From Rotaria macrura (taxonomy: Eukaryota; Rotifera; Eurotatoria; Philodinida; Philodinidae): a stretch of 64,000 bases of DNA. The position numbers were made by a program, and so were the translations under genes. Location of the stretch: assembly GCA_900239685.1 (NCBI GenBank), contig OENT01000037.1, forward strand, positions 186,001 through 250,000, in the 5' to 3' direction. Shown piece after piece: positions 1 through 13,300 of the stretch; position 1 is the first letter of the stretch; every line of letters starts with the position of its first letter. The notes under the pieces were generated by a model. The model saw only the letters and a list, made by a program, of their open reading frames with translations. It was not told where the DNA came from and did no database searches.

Positions 1-2206
1 AAGTAGGAACTATAGGCGGAGCATGATTCGAAATCATAAATTTGAAAGAATCCCACGATTTACATCGATATATGAAGATATGAAATGTGCTAATTCTTTG
101 TTTCAACATGCAGAATGAATCTTCCGAAATTAATGAATTGATCTCAAAGCATTTCGCTTTTGTTTTCAACACAAACAATTGTATCTATTACATATTGTTT
201 CAATGCAAATGTACACGTTAATGGAATCAACTTGCGTAGCATAACTATAAGAATACTATTCAATACCAGCCAATCATTGCTATAATTATGTTAGGAATAA
301 CTTCATTTAACCGAACGCATTTACGACTGTACCGTGTCGTCAGAGGACTTCACAATCTGACTCGGACCGATTAACCGTTCGTATCACTAGAGCAATAACA
401 GAGTGTAATCATCGACAAATTTTTAAATATTCATAAACCCCCATCATCGTTATTAAACGGCATGTATATAGATTTATGAAGGCATAATTCTAATGTATTC
501 TGCATCGTATGTGCATGTTTCAGACATCTAGGGTTACTTGGAGATCAGGAAAGTATTAGTGAGTCGATGACATCGAAAAGATTTAACGAAAAACTGAGAA
601 TACTAAATGGCCAATGAAAAAGAAAAGATTTTACAATCTGTAGCAAATTTCCTTCGAAGTTTTTCGTATTGGTCGACAAGATGACCATAGCAGGCACCAG
701 CGGTTCTACGTTCGAATGCACGAAATCTCTCAGAAAATGTAATGAATTTGTTTTATCTTTCGTCTTTGTTTTTTCAACCATAGTATTCTCAAAGGTGTTG
801 TAGATTGTTTCATCGAAAAGTTCTGTTCTTCAATTGAAGTGATCTAACATCCAGCGGTAACTCATTCCTTACAAAGCATATGTTTCCTTCATACTCTTTT
901 CTCATCCTGTCATTGTCGTAAATCATTGACACGTACGAAAATTAATTAGACTCATCATAGAACAATATTGTTAATCAACTTTTGCATGTTCCCGCCATTG
1001 AGATTTGTTTTTCTTATGAAAAAGTACCGTTATCATCGACGAAGACAAACTACGAAGTCGTGACTGATTCATTTAATCGAATCGATCACGATGATGATGA
1101 GAAAGCTGATCATACAATTGTTTTGGAGAACTTCAACAACGATTTTTTTCTCCTGATAGATAATTCTATGAGTTTCTTGACATCGAATCAATTTATGTCT
1201 TATGTCTAGCAACGGCCATAAACAGCTACATCTTCAAAACAGGAATTCAGCTATTCTTGTGTGCCTGATTGTTCAAGAAAAGCAAGTAAAGAGAATGTGA
1301 ATGCACTGAAGAATTATTGGTTGAAGTATTTCATTCGACTGATTCTCAAATTGAACAGTTTCTCTATCTTGAAAATCAATATCAATTTTAATCGCTTGAT
1401 TTTTCTCGATCTCGATAAGAGCAATATCCCAATCGGTTTATTGGAAGAGTATCGGAAGTTCTAGCCGTATTTCCTGTCCTTTCTTAACTTACATGCCTGG
1501 CCCATTACATATTGATCAGATGCAAGAGATACATGCTTCGATACTTCTGAGGAGATACTACTAATCGGCAAGAAATACGTGGAAAAGGTTAATGCACCTG
1601 TTTGTTGGTGAGCAATAGGTTGTTTTTAACAAACCGAAACTATATGGAACCAACATATTCAAAGCAATAACTACATTGCTGGATATATCAGCTGCAATTA
1701 GATTTCGAACTCGCCGTAGAAGTATTTCAATAAATCTTAATTGGAACAAAATCACCTTGTATTTGTAAGACAGAACGTTTGATCGAATTCTTTTCCATGT
1801 GCTTATTGATGATTTCAGACAACAATTGAATGAAGAAAACATGCAATGCGCTAAAGACTTTATTCGATACGGGTTGAGACTTGGTTGAAATTGTATCACG
1901 TTTCAATTTAAGTTCTATGCAGAATTAGTATGAAAAATTAAGTACCTACATAAAACTATGAATAAGAAATTCAAATGCTTCGGAACAAAAGTCGATTGGG
2001 TCTGCCATCTGTCGCCTATGCTGTCTTATGACGATGAAGAAATACATGTCAGTGATTAAGAGTGGTTGTCATCACTAATTGACTGGGCGGCCGGCGACGT
2101 GTTAATAAAAAAGAATATCTTTCAACACGAGAATTTGTCTTTTATCTTCTTTGCTCTAACACGTTATTCGTACTTATTTCTCAATTAAGTAAGTATTTAA
2201 TAAAGA
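1..2206. other. Intergenic; coding-like scraps, no intact gene
   Basis: No intact gene was found here. On the + strand several short open stretches (about 982-1209, 1261-1464 and 1625-1890) read as plausible protein, with acidic, hydrophobic and basic runs in reasonable order. They lie in different frames, are separated by stops, and I could not join them with convincing splice sites. A further stretch at about 1960-2110 has the same character. The region may be a decayed gene or chance. I do not recognise any family in it. Confidence 0.3.
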
Positions 2207-3886
2207 ATGTCAGCATCAGCAATCTATATTCTGGACACGAAAGGCAAAGTAAATTTAAAATTCTGTTTCAAAAACAAGAAATACATATGTTTATTTTATA
2301 TGCAGGTTCTTCTGTCACGAAATTATCGTGGTGATATTGAAATGAATGTGATTGAAAAATTCATGCAATTATTATTAGAAAAAGAAGATGAATCTCAACT
2401 ATCACCCATATTTCAACATGATGACGTTGCTTTTGTTTATATAAAATATAATAATGTGTATCGTAAGTATTTCTTTGTTGTTCCCTTTTTGTTCCTCCTT
2501 CTTTTTCTTTTAATTCTAGTTGTGTGTACAACAAAAATAAATGCAAATATTGCAATGGTTCTATCGTTTCTTTATAAATGCGTTCGTGTATTCTGTGAAT
2601 ATTTTAAAGAACTTGAAGAAGAATCCATTCGTGATAATTTTGTCATTGTCTATGAATTACTGGATGAACTAATGGATTTTGGTTTTCCACAATCGACTGA
2701 CTCGAAGATTCTTCAAGAATATATAACACAAGAAGGTCATAAACTCGAAGAAGTTCGTCCACCACCAGCATTAACACATCAAGTTAGTTGGCGATCAGAT
2801 GGTTTAAAATATCGAAAAAATGAAGTCTTTCTTGATGTTATTGAGTCGGTGAATCTATTGGTAGGAAACGTTTTCTTCTTCGTTTTAAAACGAACTAGAT
2901 TGTATTTATTTTTACCTATTGAATGTAGGTTAGTTCCAGCGGTAATGTTCTTCGGTCAGAGATTCATGGAGTAATTAAAATGCGTGTATATCTAAGTGGC
3001 ATGCCTGAATTACGGCTGGGATTGAATGATAAAGTACTTTTTGAAACTACCGGGCGTATGTTTGATAGTATTGCAGAAGAAAATCTAATATTTTTTCTAT
3101 TATTTCTATTACTTAGGTGCAAAGAATAAAGGTGTTGAATTAGAAGATGTTCGATTTCATCAATGTGTTCGTTTATCTCGTTTTGAAAACGACCGTACTA
3201 TATCATTTGTTCCACCAGATGGAGAGTTTGAATTAATGTCATACCGACTTAATACGCAAGTATGAATTTTCTTGTTCGAAAAGAGAATCCAAAATGTTTC
3301 TATACTTATCATAGGTTAAGCCATTGATTTGGATTGAATCTATGATTGAAAAACATGCACATTCACGTGTTGAATATATGGTGAAAGCTAAATCTCAATT
3401 TAAACGTCGTTCGACAGCCAACAATGTAGAAATAATTATACCTGTTCCATCCGATGCAGACTCGGGGCGATTCAAAGCTACCATAGGTACAGTGAAATAT
3501 GTACCGGAAAAGAATGCCATGGTTTGGTCAATAAAATCATTTCCGGTCTGCTTCTATTGAAGTCTTTGTTTTCGAATTCCAAGGTTGCACCTTTTTCTAG
3601 GGCAGTAAAGAATTTTTAATGCGTTCTCATTTTAAATTGCCGAGTGTTGAACGTGAAGAATATGAAGCTAAACCTCCGATCGAAGTCAAATTCGAGATTC
3701 CCTATTTTACTACGTCAGGCATTCAGGTAAAAGAATATAGTCGAGTACCATCGTGTTTTTCTAATAGTTTTTCATGTGAATGTTTAGGTGAGATATTTGA
3801 AAATAATTGAAAAAAGTGGTTATCAAGCATTGCCATGGGTTCGATATATAACACAAAATGGTGATTATCAAATACGGACACAATAA
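2207..3886 (+). CDS. AP1M: AP-1 clathrin adaptor complex, mu subunit
   Basis: Medium subunit of the AP-1 clathrin adaptor, which sorts cargo between the trans-Golgi network and endosomes and reads YxxPhi signals. Eight exons: 2207-2248, 2306-2462, 2520-2860, 2929-3055, 3117-3259, 3315-3545, 3601-3726, 3788-3886. The joined frame gives 421 residues, close to the 423 of the human protein. It starts MSASAIYILDTKGK, the family's canonical N-terminus. The longin-like part (about residues 1-140) includes the well-conserved run EEESIRDNFVIVYELLDELM. The mu-homology domain follows (about 160-421), with SEIHGVIKMRVYLSGMPEL, LGLNDKVLFE and a C-terminus ending in LPWVRYITQNGDYQIR. Introns are 52-68 bp. 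The match to mu-1 rather than mu-2 or mu-3 is strong by eye. No truncation or frameshift was seen. Confidence 0.96.
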
Positions 3887-4413
3887 TGGTTTTTTTAATT
3901 AGTTTCTTTTTTGTAAATTCATCTTTTTGATCAGTATGCCTACGCACATTCCGTAATATGTGACAATTGTTTTTTCTTTCAGTATTTTAATCTTAAGTAA
4001 AGAAATAGAGAACAAAGAGAAGTATGTCTCAAAACAATCATAATATCAACTCTAAAGGAAACCATCGTGGACTATACAACGGTTGACTATTTATGTACAC
4101 TGTTTGCTGTTGTTATTACCGGCACAAAAAAGAGATAGAACTCTATTTTTGTATATGGTGTCATTAGTTATTTATCTGGCGGTGCAGTCTATATTCTTCT
4201 TCTTGCGACAGGACAGAAAGAAAAAATCAACATCTACCCTCAAGCCGACTAACAGTTCTACCAGTGACATTATTTTTTTTTCTTACTCATCTTTGCCGTT
4301 GTATTTTGTGGGTGGAGCACAGTATATATATATACATACATATTCAGTAGTGAATATATCGAATATCTTTGGTGATATTATTTATCCGTTCGCAGTTTCA
4401 TATTAGAATATCA
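3887..4413. other. Spacer with small membrane-segment ORF pieces
   Basis: Between AP1M and the next ORF. In one + frame two hydrophobic pieces follow each other at about 4046-4138 and 4139-4234, separated by a single TAG: the first contains VDYLCTLFAVVITG and the second GVISYLSGGAVYILLLATG. They could be remains of a small two-helix membrane protein, or 5' exons that I could not connect. An AT repeat lies at about 4323-4337, and a possible splice acceptor (ttcgcag) at 4389-4395 precedes the next ORF. Confidence 0.3.
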
Positions 4414-4821
4414 ATGCCTGCGTCGCGTGCTTTTTGTGCTGCACCACGTCATGTTTATGCCGGAACGATATCGAATAAAACAAGTAAACCATTGAAATGT
4501 ACAATATATTACGCAACAGGTTCAAACACTAATAATAATGCAAACGAATCAATATCTGTTACATTGGATTCTGGCGGCCGTGCATGCATACCAGAACAAG
4601 ACTATAAACCAACACCTGAAGCAACATTTACTTGTCGAAAAGTTGTTTCTCGAATAGAAGTTCATGATCATGATAAAACATATATGCTTGAACAACCGTT
4701 CGATGGTGTTACATCTCCGGTGACCGAATGGCGCTTTGATATACATAATGATCATATTGCTTCAATCAATCCGAGCGTTTTAACAACATCAACAAACACA
4801 GAAAATTCTATTGCAACTTAA
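4414..4821 (+). CDS. Hypothetical protein, 135 aa
   Basis: Open frame of 135 codons from the only in-frame ATG. I do not recognise the family. The sequence starts MPASRAFCAAPRHVYAGTI, alternates hydrophobic and polar residues in a beta-rich pattern, has a Gly-Gly turn (DSGGRAC) and ends in a Ser/Thr/Asn-rich tail. It has no clear signal peptide or membrane helix. A splice acceptor just upstream (ttcgcag, about 18 bp before the ATG) means that the first exon could lie in the spacer towards 4.0 kb, so the N-terminus is uncertain. It is on the same strand as AP1M, about 530 bp downstream. I think it is a real gene because the frame is long for this AT-rich DNA and its composition is protein-like. 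Confidence 0.5.
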   Translation: MPASRAFCAAPRHVYAGTISNKTSKPLKCTIYYATGSNTNNNANESISVTLDSGGRACIPEQDYKPTPEATFTCRKVVSRIEVHDHDKTYMLEQPFDGVTSPVTEWRFDIHNDHIASINPSVLTTSTNTENSIAT

Positions 4822-7560
4822 TAGTGGGGAAAGAACACAGTTTTATTTATAAATATTGCATGAGCATTCTGTTTTTTTTTCTATGCGAGTATAAAACGAT
4901 TTGCAATTATTTGTTTGTCCTAATACTTACTTATTAAGTGACATTGTTCATTCGAGCAAAACTTAGGGCACATATTCAATCATATTACTTCGATGAGTTA
5001 AAAGTTCATGATAGGATTATAATATAATTTTTCGATACTGACATTTGAGTCATTGTAAATTGTTTGACAAGGTGAATGTAACTTTATAGTTTAAACCATT
5101 CTTTCAAATGAATCAGCATACATTATAGTAGTTATTCGATTGTCAATATTCTTAGAAAAGAGACATGAATATTTTTATAGCCTATGAGTATCATTTACTA
5201 GTTGAAAGTTTTTATTAACGCTGTAAGTCTTAGCTCTATTTATATCAATGTTATATATATATACATCTATGTACATGATGTTCTTTTGGTAGACGAGAAA
5301 TATTGAGTAAACTACAAGCGGTATTGTTGACAGGTTGGTATCTTAGTCTGTATTTATCTTCATGTTATTTGCAAAGATAAAGAGAAGTAGTATTTTTCTC
5401 GTCGGCAAGGAACAGAAAAACATATTTACACGAATGAAATAACTGACCACATACAATGTAAATAAACGAAGCAAATATTACAAAGAATTAGTACAGATAT
5501 TACAAGAAACAATAGATCAAATAATTTGTCAATCGATTAGATTTTGTATTGATATGTAAGTATATTATATTGTAGACCGTATATAGTTAAGTATGTACAT
5601 AGATATCAATTATATATCCGGTTGGAAAAAAAAGGACAGGTTTACATATACATGAACGAACTAACTCAATAAGAGTAGTGTCATTCATTTACTAACAGAT
5701 TTTCGACTGATTTCATGATTATTACAATTGATTCATCACTTTTTAAAATTTCGATTGACGTGGATGAATAAGAAAATATTCCTTTGAAATGAATAAGTGC
5801 ACATGCATAATAATTCAGTATTTGTTTTCGACGTATTGTCTATAGATTGTTTATGCTAGGACATAGAGGCATCACTCTATGTTCAACCATGTATCCAAGA
5901 GATAACAACTTCGATGAAATATCAGTAAAAAAACATAGAATGAAAAATCAATTACAGTATTTCATATCTCATTAACCTAACGAATAATTAGTTTAACACA
6001 TGACACGTAATAATAATGACCTCTTGGCCAAGTTAGTACAGTGTGATTAAAGAAAATTATTTAGACTTGAATGATTCGAAATTAATAAAAGAATGAAATT
6101 CTTCGATTATTTTGAAAGATAATTTAGAAACTGTTCATACGACGAGTAGTCAAGAGAAATTGACCTGAACGCTTTTTATGATGAATTTCTATGAAGAAAA
6201 AACGAACTCTTTCTCAAATATTTGATATTGTAAGTGCAAAACATCTGGAAAATACTGTTGTTGCTCGAAGACAACAAACATCATCATCAATATTCGGTAG
6301 TCGCAATGATTATTTGTGTTGCATTATATTATATGGAATACAATAGGGAGATACAACATTTGTCATTTGTGATATATATTTGCAAGTCAGCTGTCGTAGA
6401 GCCGCGAGAAATCGAACTCATTCGGTTTTACATGTACTCTTATATACAACTTTTCAAACAACAAGGAAATTATTTGACACTATTCAATCTCTAAATTAAT
6501 TTGAGAGTCATGTACTTTACTTCCGATATCAATCATGTTTTTTCTGTTTTTTTCTGTTAAGAAATTATTTAAATATTTACAAAATACTATACTCCACATT
6601 ACTACGTCTCTTTGTAGATATTCTTCTGGTTATGTACTAGTTCCATTCCTGATAGATTGAGTTTATTATTAGATCTGTCGCCGTCTAGCAGTTTCTCGAG
6701 ACCCGCTTTCTATCGTTTCTGTTGGATGTATCGTTAAGTAAAACAAGTCGGCAATCTGATTTTCGTATGATACTATTATTATTATTATTATTATTAAAAA
6801 CAAACCAAATGACCTAGTACTATACCTAGTACAATTGTTGGCTCTAGTTCCATTAAGAAAATTTGAAATAGGGCGAAATTAGTTCAATGACTTCCGATAC
6901 AACTTGTAAGATAGGAATTCATGCATATGAATTTCCATTCAGTATACTCTATGGTATATAAACTATCTCAAAGCAGTTTATCATTTGCCCAAAATCCTTC
7001 ATTAGACACCAGACAGATCACATGTAATGAAAGATACAGTTCCAGCTAAGGATTTGCATGGATAACCCTATTTTATATAGGTATTGATTTTCAAACTTGT
7101 ATCAAACAGTTAGATACGTCCAAAACATGAACGAAATGTTACAAAAGTCGTTTTATTAAAAACAGCTGTCCTAGACTGATCCTTGAAAAAGCAATGCCGT
7201 GCATGAAAAATTCTAAATAATTAAAAAAGAAAATTTATAGATGTGGCTTCTTTTTATTCACAGAGAAAGACTAGCCACTGTTTGACAATAGCATAAAAAA
7301 CAAAAACCGGATTGCTATTGAGATTAGTTCAATATTTTCTATGAATTGAAAAATATAACTGGTTTGATTTTGATTTTTTAGTTTTTAGCTCGTTTTGATA
7401 CTTTTGCACCTTTGCCAACTACAAAAAAGGATAAAAGAATATTCTTAAGTACACTTATATGTTGTATAGAAAGTTGTTATACCATCGTTTGATAAACTTC
7501 GTTTTGTAGGCTTTTCTAAACAAATGAAAAATGATCTACTCTTGTACTATTTTCAGTCCA
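4822..7560. other. Intergenic, 2.7 kb, no gene seen
   Basis: AT-rich DNA between the 4.4-kb ORF (+) and the 3' end of the 7.6-kb gene (-). Open stretches such as 6234-6494 look like chance: no splice context and low-complexity hydrophobic composition. A short (ATT)n microsatellite lies at about 6774-6796. No RNA gene or transposon end was recognised. Confidence 0.5.
6774..6796. repeat. (ATT)n microsatellite
   Basis: About seven ATT units in a row, directly visible. No function is apparent. Confidence 0.85.
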
Positions 7561-10344
7561 TTATTTTTCCTCACTCGGTCGAATAAAATCAGATAAACAG
7601 ATGTTATTCCATAACACTTGACCTTGATTATTGTTATCTTTAACAACACACAATAGACGTGGTGCTGAGCAAATATGTGGTGCTTGATGTAATTGTTGAG
7701 CCGATTGTTCATCAAGACGATACACTACTTGATCTAGTGGCCGGGGCTTAGCCCATAAAGTCGTCATTCGAAGACGTAATCTAGAAGGAAAAAAGAGTAG
7801 CGTTTGATATCCAATAAGGATCTCTGTTTAATTTTCAATTGAATTACACAAAATCGCCATCCTGTGTCAAAGATTGTCCATGTAAATCGAGCTCGATTGG
7901 ATTAATTGATAGTGTATACCGTGTGTAATCTTCTGGTAGAAAACCTTTATCAGGATCTTTTATCCACACACGATTTCCATTGTGTAATTTTTCCAAGACT
8001 ACATATACGACAAGTTTCTGATTAGATTTGTTTCTGAGAAATTCAGGAATCTAAAATAATTAACATCAACTACGATTTTATTGATAGTTAAGATTTGTTT
8101 AAAGTGAGAAAGTGACGTCTGTGTGTATATGTTATACACAAGGGGCATGTCACTTCAATATATCTATTGTAGAGATGTGCTTTCAGTGATAAGCAACCAA
8201 GGTTACTTCGTATTCTTAGTTTATCTTATTATAAAAAAAGAACTTTATTAGATGCATCCTTACAACTGAAGTTGTACTTGTCGGTAACATGAAAAGTTTC
8301 ACATTTCAGTAAGCTGACAACAAATCTGTTAAAGATTTCATGAAACATTTATAAGAGCGTAAATATAATTCTTGAATTTGAAACTTTAGAATTTTTACGT
8401 AATATGACACAGGTAGAAGTTTGGCTAATACGCAGATCTAGAGAAAGAACAGTTGTATCTCGGTTTGCTATTGTACTTTGAGACCCATAACTGCCTTGAT
8501 GTTCCAATACCTTTTACTATGTTTAATTCCTTTAGTATTGATAGGGAAATTAATGTACTAATGAAACTAGTGAAGTAAAAGTGCTACGACTTCAAGATAA
8601 TGGTAGTTTTAAGATCATAAAAGTACGACTAGATAAATTTTCTCCCGTAGACGTCTCTTTAAATTTGTCTACCTTAGGCAAGGCAACACTACTTGAATTT
8701 TAACAGTATTGTTCAGATCTCAGTGTGCCAAAAAGTGTGTAAGAAAGTCATCGGGTTTTAGAATGAGTTGTTCAACGTTTTATTCAATACATGGAAAAAT
8801 ATAAATACTGGGTCATAGAAATTTTTCCAGCATTTACTTTTCAGTTTGATTTATAACATGAAAATGATAAGTGCATTGTCATAAATTTTTTAAAATGATT
8901 AGTATTGAATTTTGTCTTATTTTCACATAAACAGTAATTGTTCCGACACATCAAAATGTGACAATTTTCTGATAATGTGTTTCGGGTTTACTTTCCATAT
9001 CATGTTCCCTTTGTCAACAAGGACGTGGACATGCCTTTGTGGATTTGAATAATACAACATACGAGATTTTCATTACGAAATATGTTTTTACACATGACTT
9101 ACATGAATTAGAGGCAGTACTTGTAACATTTTTTGTTCATGTCTTTTAACACCTTGTATGCGAGGAATAGAGCCATTCTTTTGTTTTTCATCTTTTTGAT
9201 TAAATTCATCTGACAAATAAATATCCTTTTGCTCTCGCTTAACATCACGTGAAAAATATAAATGGTGCCCTTCGGAATTTTGCGACTCATGTAGTTGCAT
9301 TGCATAAAAATTTTCTGTTGAATTTAAATAAGATACATGATTTGATGTAGGCTGTGAAGTTCCAACTGTGAAAATAAAAGTGAAAGTATATGAAAATACA
9401 AATTACTGATAGAATTATTCATTTTGTTTCACAATATTACTTGCAATAGGTTCACTGAAGTCATCCGCAGCAAATGAATCTAAAAAAATAAAGTTAACAT
9501 CCACAAGTTTTCCAGATGCAATATTGAACATCTTACTTTGATCTGTGAGTATGGAATGAAGAAACTCATCGAGTAATTCCCCATTAAAATTTGAGTGAAT
9601 TTGGTCGAAATTTGCTTGTACGGAATTTGTTATATAGCTAATATCAGCACCTGAAGATGTTGAATCCAAAGATCTACCTATCAATGATTGAGATTGCTAT
9701 GATATTTCATAGACGAACAGTTATCAAACGCATAATCTTACTTATTTGATCAGATTCTTCACTCGGGATTATATCAACTGAATTTGTTTCATGAAAATCA
9801 TTGTTATTCGTTTGGTTATTAACTATAAAAATGTTTATCCTAAAAACTTCGATTCCACTTTCATTTTTAGTACTAAATTTTACCTTCTGGAGCTTGTACT
9901 TCGTTAAATCCTGTGATCCATGAATCAACAAACTGGATTTCATCACACTGAATCGCTGCAAAATAAAATCTATATTATTCTTAGCTCGCTTAGAATTATT
10001 TACAGACCAGGCTGTGTCTCTTTGTCCGAATTTTCATCTGTAGTATCGATGATATATAATTCTACATCACGTTGTATATTTTCAACACATTGGCCATCGG
10101 CAGATAATTCGCATTGGAATGGATTTGGCCCATCGTTCAATACAGTGTGATTTAAATTTTTTATTTTCCTAGATTTAATATCGTAAAACACAATACGATA
10201 TGAACTCGGCAAATAATGATCATTAAAACAACGGATCTGTTGATGGATTTCATCAATACTTGACTGATCATTTAAATTTGTTGTAAATCTCTTATTTTTA
10301 CCACAATGAATGTATGTATTGATTACTGTACTGGAACTAGCCAT
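7561..10344 (-). CDS. Orphan family protein A: beta-grasp-like N-terminus plus conserved C-terminal domain
   Basis: Seven exons (5' to 3': 10344-10008, 9955-9884, 9822-9742, 9677-9433, 9366-9103, 8050-7848, 7780-7561) give 473 residues with consistent phases. Residues about 8-100 look like a ubiquitin/PB1-type beta-grasp fold: an initial strand pair, a helix, then YRIVFYDIKS and a conserved NPFQ. A polar linker (about 105-220) is followed by a domain from about 250 to the end with KDIYLSDEF, RIQGVKRHEQKMLQVLP, RVWIKDPDKGFLPE, VVYRLDEQSAQQLH and CLSDFI. The same blocks, in the same order and cut by introns of the same phase, occur in the neighbour at 14.0-16.8 kb, so the two are tandem paralogues. 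Intron 5 (8051-9102) is 1,052 bp, while its counterpart in the paralogue is only 74 bp, which suggests an insertion. I do not recognise the family. A CSL/RBP-J-like beta-trefoil is a weak possibility. Exon 1 uses a GTCTGT donor, and exon 4 a GTGAAA donor chosen for phase. Confidence 0.72.
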
Positions 10345-13300
10345 GCATCAAGAGTACTTGTGTTTTTAAAATTGCACTGTTACTTAATATCCAGAAAACT
10401 GAGAACACCATTGCGTATTTAATGGGTTTCTGTACGCTGGGAAATTTCCGAGACTGGAAAAATCTAACCAAAACATCGCAACGTACCTGTGCATAGTAAC
10501 GGTCACCTTTCGTAGCTTGAGATGAATTTTCTAACCAAAAACAAACCTTGATTTCAAAATGTACTGCTTTTTTAAAATTATTTTAATTTATGAGAAGAAT
10601 TTTCTTATGATCTTTATATTGATTGTAAGGACATCTGAGCGTTAATCACTTATGAAACGCATGGGCCAATAATATTCGTCTTAGATTCAAATCATTTTTT
10701 TCTCCAAATACAAAAACGTGAGTATTGAAAAAAAACAGAATTACCTCAGTAACCACCATTTTTCTATGTGCATGTGATCGGATCAGTTTGATGGAATGAT
10801 GAAATGTTTATTTAGAATTATCGAATATTCCTGTACCCATAGGCTTTTGTCTATCGCTGTAAAAGCAGTCGTATGCTTATGTTCTTTTTCAATACTTTGT
10901 TATTCAAGATCGCATCAGATGCTCATAAATGTCATAGCATGAATTAAGTCGTGCTTAAAAAGAAGAATGAAGATTGTTTATTATTTTGAAAATTAACCTT
11001 GTCTATTTATGATAGTATATATTATAATAGCACCAAGGCAAACAATCGAAAGTGACCAAAATCATCCAACTGTGGGAAAGCCCTGATATGTGGTCTAGTA
11101 ATTCAACAGGATCTTATTAGGAAATTGTGACGCGACACAGACAATCACAAATGTTTATTTATATTGAGAAATATCAAGCAAAATGAATGTGCAGTCTCGA
11201 CTTTCTCTATAGAAAATAAAACAGAAATGAATACTAACTTTTAAATAGATGATTACTATTCGTCTCGTCTTCTCCAAATAGTTATCAAAGATTGTGTTTT
11301 ATTTCAATGTCAAGTGCACGAAACAAATTGCAAAAGATAGTCAAAAAATGTTCTTAAACGCTGTCCAAAATTTCGTTATTATCATATTGCTCTTCACATG
11401 AAGGTATTCTGGCACAACCAGTTACTGTCCATTAAATGACTGGCATGAATTTTCACAACTATCAATTCAAAGGAAGTACCAATTGCTTTTATTATCACAT
11501 GTATTTTCCGATAGAAAAACGAATCATACGTAAGGTCATATACAAATAAAATTGTTACTTATCTGGTTTAATTCTTATCAAAGCTTATCTTTATATAATC
11601 ACGTATAGCAGTTAATGGAGATTTTGAACTATCCAACAGACGCAATTCTTTATAAGATGATCTTTTACATGATCATTCAATACTCGTTATCACTCAACAA
11701 AATATTGATCCCATTAGATATCTAATAAATACTTATCACCATGTTAGTATTGACGATGTCAATACCATCTGACATACTTCTATGATTATAAAAGCCATAG
11801 ACATAAACATATAACATGTGAATCAAAAGGTTGTCCATAATACAATAAACAGAATAATTCACAGTTAGCAGAATTTTTCAATAGAAATTTAGTAGAAAAT
11901 CATATTTGTAACATATTGTTTTTTAGTGCTAATTATTTTCACGAAAACAAATTCTTCACAATAGTTCATGCACCTTGATTGTAGTTCGATCTGATGTCTT
12001 AGATTATTCATTGAACTGAAACTTGCACTTGGTATACAATCAATTTACATTCATGTGTACTACCAGTTTAGAAAAAAATAGTATGCGAGAGCCTGAAGAA
12101 GGCAGATATTTATTAGTATCAATAGGTCTTTTCAGAAATTCATTGGTAAACCGAAACTTCCCACTGGAGAGAACCATCTCATATTGTGATTGGGCAAGAT
12201 TCCGTCTTAAATCATGTACAATCAGATGAAAATTGTAAGAAAATTTGTAGTCTCCTTAGGCATGCTATGATAAGGCGTATTATAAGAGTCTTGAAAAACT
12301 TCGTTTTTTTGTAGGATGTCACTATAAAATTATAGAGAATCCCATGATTATAAGAATCTTACAGTGCAAACTGATGTAAGATTTCTGTCAACATAATTCT
12401 CTTGTATGATTTCATTCGATTGTGCAAGACTTGATTTCTGATTTTTTGACCTGAGTTTGTATAGATTTTAGTGTTCACAGTTAAGTAGCATATATTTCTT
12501 GTCTTCTACAAATGCATATTTAACAGTCAAAGAAATTGTTGAATACTCGACGATTATTATTGGATGAAGATTCCACTGTTCTATGTAAACGTTGTCTTCT
12601 GAGATGAGCGATATATATAACTTCTCAAAGAATCGATTGCATTTTCTATCTAAATTTAGAAAAGGTGAAACAAGGTCTGTTATTTTGACGATACGCCCTG
12701 GGCAACCCTTTTCTAATGAAATATTATTTGGGCAACGTAATAACTGAGAAAAATGAGTCGTGATGAAGTCAAACATCTTAAGTACATGTAATTTTGTGAA
12801 CCGATATCGCCCTGGTCGATAAAAAGAATGCGAATAGTTCTTTGTTCAAACGACTAAATGTACAGCGGCATCAGTGAGTTAGAGCTGAACCGAAACAATA
12901 ACCAGAGTATAGAAGGACGACCTCCAGTCAAAATAGCCCTAAATGTGTGCCGATAAATATGTACACTTCTTTACTACAGATATAATTATTTCTAATTACA
13001 TACACATTATGCATTTTACTATTCAAAGATAAATATAGTCAGTAGTCATACTAAGGTTCTTATTGAGACATATGATTCATTCGAAAGGAATCTTGATAAT
13101 ATGGTTATCTATTTTCAAGCTTTTTAAAATCTATGATGTAATAAGGCTTCGCCGAAATAGGCTGGACAGAATAAGCGACCGATGAATGATACTTTTATGG
13201 AATAAAAGAAAGTACAACTTTCTATTCGAAGGAAAATTCCAAGAAAAGATCGTTCATCATCATAATTATTTTCAAAGTTCTCCATGAGAATTTTTTATAA

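Noticed and set aside
6380-6440. A tRNA-like T-loop (GAAATCGAACTC on the + strand)
   Set aside because: No acceptor, D or anticodon stems could be paired around it.
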